Assembly (NCBI GenBank): GCA_903912405.1
Contig: CAIWHF010000102.1
Coordinates: forward strand, 1 to 7,103
DNA length: 7,103 nucleotides
Direction of reading: 5' to 3'
Source of the DNA: an uncultured Bacteroidota bacterium
GTDB taxonomy: Bacteria; Bacteroidota; Bacteroidia; Chitinophagales; Chitinophagaceae
How positions within the stretch are numbered: the stretch's first letter is position 1; every line of letters starts with the position of its first letter. Under the pieces are notes generated by a model that was given only the letters and a program-made list of their open reading frames with translations, made no database searches and was not told where the DNA came from. Made by a program: the position numbers and the translations under genes. Shown piece by piece: positions 6,546 to 7,103 of this stretch.

Positions 6546-7019
6546 CTATTCGTGGTGATAGGGTAGATTGTTTAAAATACTGTAAGATCTATAGATTTGC
6601 TCTGCCAAAAGGAGTCTTACTAATTGATGAGGAAATACTAAGTCAGATAAAGACCAGCATTGTTTTGATATTTTTTTAATTTCATCTGTAACGCCATAGG
6701 CACCGCCAATCAAGATCACTAGCGTTTTTACCCGCTGATTCATGAGCTGCTGTAGTTGTTTTGCCCACTGAGGTGAATTTAATTTTTTCCCAGTTTCATC
6801 GAGCAATATCAAATAATGATGCGCTTGTAATTTCTTTAAAATATATTCGGCCTCTAATTGTTTGTTTTTTTCGGCATCTTGAGAAAGTTTGCTTTTAGGA
6901 ATTTGAATGATCTCTAATTGAATAGCTGCATAGGGTTTTATTTTCTTAAAATAATGAAGAACACCCACTTCTATGTGTTGTTCATTTTCTTTCCCTACCG
7001 ACCAGATTTCAATATTCAT
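6546..7019 (-). CDS. rlmH: 23S rRNA (pseudouridine(1915)-N(3))-methyltransferase RlmH
   Basis: RlmH is a small SPOUT-class enzyme that works as a homodimer. It methylates N3 of pseudouridine 1915 in helix 69 of 23S rRNA, late in assembly on the 70S ribosome, with S-adenosylmethionine as donor. The protein has 157 residues, the usual length. Seen in the sequence: the opening IEIWSVGK, LDETGK (73-78), the knot-forming SAM loop IGGAYGV (104-110), LSDLVFPHQLVR (124-135), LLLAEQIYRSYSI (136-148) and the diagnostic C-terminal PYHHE (153-157). The ATG at 7019 gives the standard N-terminus. The 84 bases upstream show no TAnnTTTG box on this strand, so its promoter is either further out or weak. The gene ends three bases from the end of tilS with no terminator between. 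Confidence 0.96.
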   Translation of the reverse strand: MNIEIWSVGKENEQHIEVGVLHYFKKIKPYAAIQLEIIQIPKSKLSQDAEKNKQLEAEYILKKLQAHHYLILLDETGKKLNSPQWAKQLQQLMNQRVKTLVILIGGAYGVTDEIKKISKQCWSLSDLVFPHQLVRLLLAEQIYRSYSILNNLPYHHE

Positions 7020-7103
7020 ATAAAATTAAAAGCAGTTATTGGTTGCTATACCTTGTTGATTTGACGCATAAATGTAAACTTTTTTATACAAATCGTGATT
7101 AAT

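Noticed and set aside
6500..6566. Possible bidirectional terminator between tilS and rlmH (TCTACC ... GGTAGA inverted repeat)
   Set aside because: The arms are about 50 bases apart and pair imperfectly, and no T-run follows on either strand.
7020..7103. A gene or promoter in the right-hand end
   Set aside because: No open frame with a credible start and no exact TAnnTTTG box on either strand; the ATG at 7072 is followed at once by a stop.

Overview
The window is about 7.1 kb of AT-rich DNA from a member of the Bacteroidota. Three things support this: a protein with a signal peptide and a C-terminal type IX secretion (T9SS) sorting tail, which is specific to this phylum; perfect TAnnTTTG -7 promoter boxes in front of three genes, with no Shine-Dalgarno sequences; and the protein sequences of the housekeeping genes. 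A rank below phylum cannot be fixed by eye; Chitinophagia-like is only a guess.

Layout, left to right. (1) Bases 1-1214, minus strand: most of rimO, the ribosomal protein S12 methylthiotransferase, read here by reverse-complement translation; its C-terminus runs off the left edge. (2) Bases 1226-2728, minus strand: der (engA), a double-GTPase for 50S assembly, with a large acidic linker between its G domains. der and rimO form one operon, 11 bases apart. (3) A 141-bp divergent promoter region. (4) Bases 2870-4795, plus strand: a secreted protein related to peptide-N-glycosidase F (PNGase F) with a T9SS tail, closed by a strong hairpin-T terminator. (5) Bases 4889-6542, plus strand: a small TPR protein followed one base later by tilS, the tRNA-Ile2 lysidine synthetase. 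(6) Bases 6546-7019, minus strand: rlmH, the 23S rRNA pseudouridine-1915 methyltransferase, meeting tilS tail to tail with 3 bases between stop codons. The last 84 bases are a short AT-rich upstream region of rlmH in which I see no gene and no convincing promoter.

Four of the six genes serve the translation apparatus: S12 modification, 50S assembly, tRNA anticodon modification and 23S rRNA methylation. The odd one out is the secreted PNGase F-like protein. It has its own promoter candidate and its own terminator, so it looks like a self-contained unit placed between two housekeeping blocks. It is the most interesting item: all six disulfide cysteines and two of the three catalytic acids of PNGase F can be placed, but the third acid (Glu118) appears replaced, exactly where there is a 9-bp tandem duplication. 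I see no mobile element, CRISPR array, tRNA, rRNA or phage gene, and no gene-free stretch over 300 bases.
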